Shown: one piece after another, positions 59,900 through 64,000 of the stretch
How the letters are laid out: each line of letters opens with the position of its first letter
Position numbering within the stretch: the stretch's first letter is position 1
Assembly (NCBI GenBank): GCA_021234155.1
Contig: JAJEKV010000078.1
Location: forward strand, 1,180,001 to 1,244,000
Direction of reading: 5' to 3'
Source: Isoetes taiwanensis
Lineage: Eukaryota > Streptophyta > Lycopodiopsida > Isoetales > Isoetaceae
DNA: 64,000 nucleotides
The notes under the pieces: generated by a model
The model's input: only the letters and a program-made list of their open reading frames with translations
Databases searched by the model: none
Told to the model about the DNA's origin: nothing
Position numbers and translations under genes: made by a program

Positions 59900-62800
59900 T
59901 GGAATATTAATGCACTCCTTATATCTTGGAAAGAACTTTTTAGTTATCGGGTTCAAGATGGTACCATCAAAATCAGCCCATATTGTAAATGTCAAACTGG
60001 TTTATACACCAACCAAGAAACTCGAATAAATCTTTCCTGAATACCAACATCTTTGTTTTGGAAAGCAACAAAAGTTTGGTATGACATTCCTACTAGTTTG
60101 CTCGTAGAATTTTCCAAGCACACCATTGAAATCAAAGATCAATAGTTTTTTAGACAACCTGATTCTCTTGATGGCTGGAGATGATGCACAATCACTTCCA
60201 GGTATAATAAGGTCCATTTTCTTCTCTTTGAACTCTCCATCAGAATTGTCAGGTACTAGTAAAAACAACAAGATACAACGGTCAAATATTGAGGAAGAAC
60301 GAGACAAAAAAAGAAGCTAGGAAAAAAATGAAACCTTTTAACTCAATCAATGCGGGGTATCTTACTTGGTTGTTTTGTGGATGGTGGTTGAGGTAAAATG
60401 CTATTTGACATTACATTGTCATCATCAAATTGTATTTCTTGAGCCAAGAGAATTGCTATATATTTAGAGAATTAGTACACTAATTTACTAACTGTAATGG
60501 AACAAAAGTGAAGGAAGAATACCTTTGTTTTTTCTAGTAGATATCTCTTCGACATTTTCGGTTTCGATTTCCAATTTGCTACTTGTATCTATACCTAAAG
60601 AAATTATAGCTTCAGTATGAATAATATTAGAACTATCAAAGGAATAATAAAATTAGTATCTTAAACCAACCAGATATGAAATCTTTGGGTTTTTTTAATG
60701 CAATGAACTTCTCCTCATTGTCGAAGCTAGAAAGCGGTTTTTCAGATGCGGTGGACTCCGCTTGCTTGGTAGAGCTAGAGGGTTTATTGAGCTTATCCTC
60801 CTTGTTGAAGCTAGAAAGTGGGTTTTCGGATGCGGTGGAAACTTCCTGCTTGGTAAAGCTAGAAGGGCTAGGAGGTCCAAATAGAGAAGGTTCATTGTAG
60901 CTTTTGGAGACATCACGACTTGACGTAAATTTGGAAGCATCGATATGTCTTGACTTGACTCTTCATTTAGATTTGATTGCAATTTGAAGCCTACTTTGCA
61001 CTTGACTCTTTTCATTTAGACTGCAATTTGAAGCCAAATGCATGCATGAAGATACAAGAAGAATGAAAAATAACATAAGTTATTCTAATACAAACTATTA
61101 ACTTTTACATTACCTTGTTTCTCACTTTCCGATTGTCCAAGGTGTGCTCTTCTTTCTCAATTTAGGGTTGTGTTGCATTCTCCACTTGGATCTTTTGCTC
61201 TTCTATCCGTGAGAATAGATATCCCTTTATCTCTACTTGTGCTTGCATATGTGGGATTCATATGGACATCTAAAAGGACAACCAACAAAACCATCAACAT
61301 TAAATGATGTTAAGAAGTTGATTGCTTAACCACTTATACATACCATATGAGTGTACAACTTTCTTCACGCCAAATGCAAACAATCCAAGTGGCGGATATG
61401 ATCTGGTTACAAACTGGCTACAACACTTATCCCTATAACTGAAAACAAGAAATTATACACATCAATTTAAAGAGCTTAATGATCAAAATATAACTATTGT
61501 TAAGATCAAAAATTTACTTTTGCTCATACCTTAATAATGAGGCCAAACATTGAATATGGTAAAGATGGTTACACTCAGAGTAACAAAGGGATGGCTTCCC
61601 ATCATATTCCAAGAATCTTCTACAATAGGGACATACACGCTCAGGTGAGTCCGATAGGAAATTTGTTTCTATAGACTCGGGTAGATAGGATCTAGTTTAA
61701 TCCCGTTCTCAAGGACATTGCGACCTTCAATAAGCCTTTCAAGACACGGTCCCGAGTTTTGCAATCTCATCATTGTCCCCTTGCCTCCTCTTCTCAATAG
61801 CATCAAGATCTTCCTCTACAACAACCAATGATGCCACAACTTTAACTACCTCGGCTTCCTTCATATCTACCACATGTTGCACACCTGCAGCTGCTTCCTT
61901 TGTCATTCCTTGCATCAAGCATTTGATGTCTACAATTTCTTGCATATAATGCTCCTTCTTCTCCCTCAATGATTTGAAGGTTTTCTTCAACTCTTTCCAT
62001 TTGTTATATGACTGTTGTAGCCTGCAATCAACCTCTTTCACCTTCAATTCAGTGGACTCCTTCCATTTTGTCATCACCCGTAAGGAATCAGAATGAAACA
62101 ATTCAAGTAAATTAGTTCTGTGGATACAAGTATATTCCACAATCTAAAGAAACTTTATTAAAGGCTCAATCCACAATCTATATTCCACTCACTATAATTC
62201 AGGTCCAATCTATAAAATATAATCCACAAAGCACAAAGTATAAATCCTTAACCACAATTTAACCATCACAAATGCAAAACCACAAACCACAAAACACAAT
62301 ATAAAATTCCCCCAATCCACAAACCAAAACATGCAACCACAAACCACAAACTACAGAACACAATATAAAATTCACTCAATCCACAAACTAAGACACCCAA
62401 CTCATAAACCAAATCCATTAACCCCAAACCACAAATCATAAACCACAAACAACAAATCCAAATATATAAACTACAATCTAAATTCACAAACTCTAAATCA
62501 CAATTATATACTACAAATAATATAAATTCACAACTCCAATTTAAGAACTCCAAACCACAATTCTACTAAAGAACTACAATTTAAGAACTAACGACAAAAA
62601 CTATCACAAAACTATGACCACAATAACGAGAAAGGTTAGGCTATGAACAAACCAATGATTATTAAGACTCTACAATGTTTATCAAAAAGTACTTACTATC
62701 AGAATGTCCAAAGGTAAAATCTCCTTTTTGCATCTCCAACTTTGCTGAAACCACCCACATTGTGTTGCGTAAGCTCATTTGACAAAATGCAAATTAAACA

Positions 62801-63305
62801 AAATAAAAACTACAACTTGTATTACCATATTTCTGTCTCTTAGACTCCACGGTTTTAGAATATGATGAAGCCAATCGTGGTTCAGTGATGCCTGAATCTT
62901 GTATAGGTTTGATTGCTTTTTTCTAGTCCCACTATCTTCTTGGATGGGTATATTATCTTCTTCTAGCATTGAAGACCTCTTTTTTGAAGCATGCTTATAA
63001 AAACTCAACCAATCTATATCCTTACCTTTAACATCATGCAAAAACCATGCTACAGCCATAACTTGACTAACCTGCCCATTTTGAACATGACTCCTTTCCT
63101 CATAGATTGCCCTATAAATGCTCAGAAAAGCCTCTTTCTTTTCTTTTTTCAGAGCCCTCAATCTATAGGATTGTTTATTCTCCACCTTTGGTCCCCAATA
63201 CTTGCGCATCTCTAATGGATCCACAAACTTTTCCTCATGTTTTAACAAATCCCTGTATGATAATCCACTATCATTCAAGACATTTTTTTCCATTTCTACA
63301 ACCAT
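59900..63305 (-). pseudogene. Multi-exon gene: coiled coil, RING-like finger, FCP1-type phosphatase motif
   Basis: The minus strand starts at 63305 with a helical domain (YRDLLKHEEKFVDP, VMAVAWFLHDVKGKDIDW). A coiled coil follows at 62140-61739 (KWKELKKTFKSLREKKEHY). Then comes a finger at 61640-61360: CPYCRRFLEY, CYSECNHLYHIQC and, in the next exon, YRDKCCSQF. Serine-rich exons follow near 60950-60670 with a repeated STASE-PLSSF, then small exons near 60600-60540 and 60470-60380 bounded by GT/AG. The last part has KKLLIFDFNGVL and, in another frame, DLFEFLGWCINQFDIYNMG. These are the first two motifs of the FCP1/NIF phosphatase fold, with N in place of the second catalytic D. At least two frame changes (near 61680 and 60040) suggest decay. 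A partner protein of the neighbouring transposase is inference. Confidence 0.55.
62155..62560. repeat. CCACAAACCACAA repeat region
   Basis: Degenerate CAATCCACAAACCACAAACT units fill what should be an intron of the minus-strand gene. The pattern is the reverse complement of the TTGTGGTTT array at 55660-56090. Confidence 0.8.
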
Positions 63306-64000
63306 GAAATTTAAGAGACCAAGGATTGAACCAACTCCACAAGGTCAAAAATCAATCAAAATTGGCACTACATACAACAAAAGCTTTGCCACAAGCTCTA
63401 GCTATGATCCGACAATCTTTATGCTATGATCCACAAGCTATGATCCACAAGATCTGGCTGTGCTTCCGCAATCTCTATTTAGGTCTTTTCACAAGGTCAA
63501 AAAATCAATGGAAACAAAATCTAAGATCTTTGATATAGCAAAGCTTTTTCCCAAAAGCTTTTCCCATGATTTGGCAAGCTATGATCCGCCAATCTCTGTT
63601 TGGTGGCTATGATCCACAAGATCTGTTTGGCTATGATCCACAAGCTACGATCCACAAGATCCGCTATTCTTCACGGTCTCTATTTAGGTCTTTTTGGTGT
63701 TTTTGGTTATTTTTTGGCGGTCCACGTTATTTTGGTCTCCGTGGCATTTGGCTTGTGTGGCAAATTCAAAAAGTCCTATTCTCGAGAAAGATATCATGCC
63801 AAAGAGAGGGAATTTTATTTTTGCACTATCATAAATGCTAAATGATTTGAATTTTTGTGTGTACAAACCACAATCTTGAACTATGTTTTGGACTATTTTT
63901 GTGGTGCAAAAATGAGCAAAATTGAGACACCATACCATGAATCCACCCAATTTATAAAAGAGATCAAATATTTATAGTTTATATTCAGCAACAAATTAGG
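63306..64000. repeat. GCTATGATCCACAAG repeats at the right edge
   Basis: No gene was supported. CTATGATCCACAAG or close forms occur about seven times between 63400 and 63660, and CAATCTCTATTTAGGTCTTTT-like sequence occurs twice, so a larger unit is duplicated. This probably includes the promoter side of the gene starting at 63305. Confidence 0.6.

Overview
The window looks like nuclear DNA of a land plant (streptophyte). It holds one complete gene of the plant MAP65 microtubule-bundling family in 11 exons with unusually short introns (58 to 171 bases), surrounded by plant-type transposable elements: a chromovirus (Ty3/gypsy), an L1-type LINE, hAT, Helitron-like and tRNA-derived SINE-like copies. 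Species cannot be fixed; the short introns argue against a conifer. No prokaryotic operon, CRISPR array, rRNA gene or complete tRNA gene was seen.

Layout. 1-12.0 kb: two decayed genes, each behind the same kind of promoter (two large stem-loops plus a TATA box), followed by a decayed chromovirus gag-pol with a chromodomain, a polypurine tract and a 1.6 kb LTR. The first gene starts with the exact histone H3 tail ARTKQTAR and ends in a histone H3 fold, with about 330 charged residues between. The second gene is unrecognised. 13.8-15.4 kb: tandem array and a SINE. 15.6-23.1 kb: an L1-type LINE on the minus strand with a 12-base target duplication, itself interrupted by a 1.5 kb insert. 27.3-29.9 kb: MAP65, the only gene here that looks intact. 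34.9-35.7 kb: a Helitron-like element.

36.5-50.5 kb: a decayed, intron-containing gene for a nuclear protein with a ParB-like domain followed by a beta-class DNA amino-methyltransferase domain, a prokaryote- and phage-type fusion. Its first recognised exon is split by a 10,529-base hAT element (37035-47563) with an 8-base target duplication. Joining the flanks at that duplication keeps the reading frame. The hAT element carries its transposase on the plus strand and further genes on the minus strand, including a coiled-coil protein running into a RING-like finger. Its ends are loaded with TTCGCGTACGCGAA palindromes.

50.5-54.6 kb: palindromic arrays, a fold-back element and a LINE fragment. 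54.7-63.3 kb: a second, different DDE-type transposase gene (plus strand) facing a convergent multi-exon gene with coiled coil, RING-like finger and FCP1-type phosphatase motif. Two unrelated DNA transposons here thus each lie with a minus-strand coiled-coil/RING gene.

Most coding remains outside MAP65 carry frameshifts and stops. Many of the stops are TAG where CAG (a plant CHG methylation context) is expected, which fits decay of methylated repeats. Coordinates of spliced and broken genes come from reading frames and splice signals by eye.
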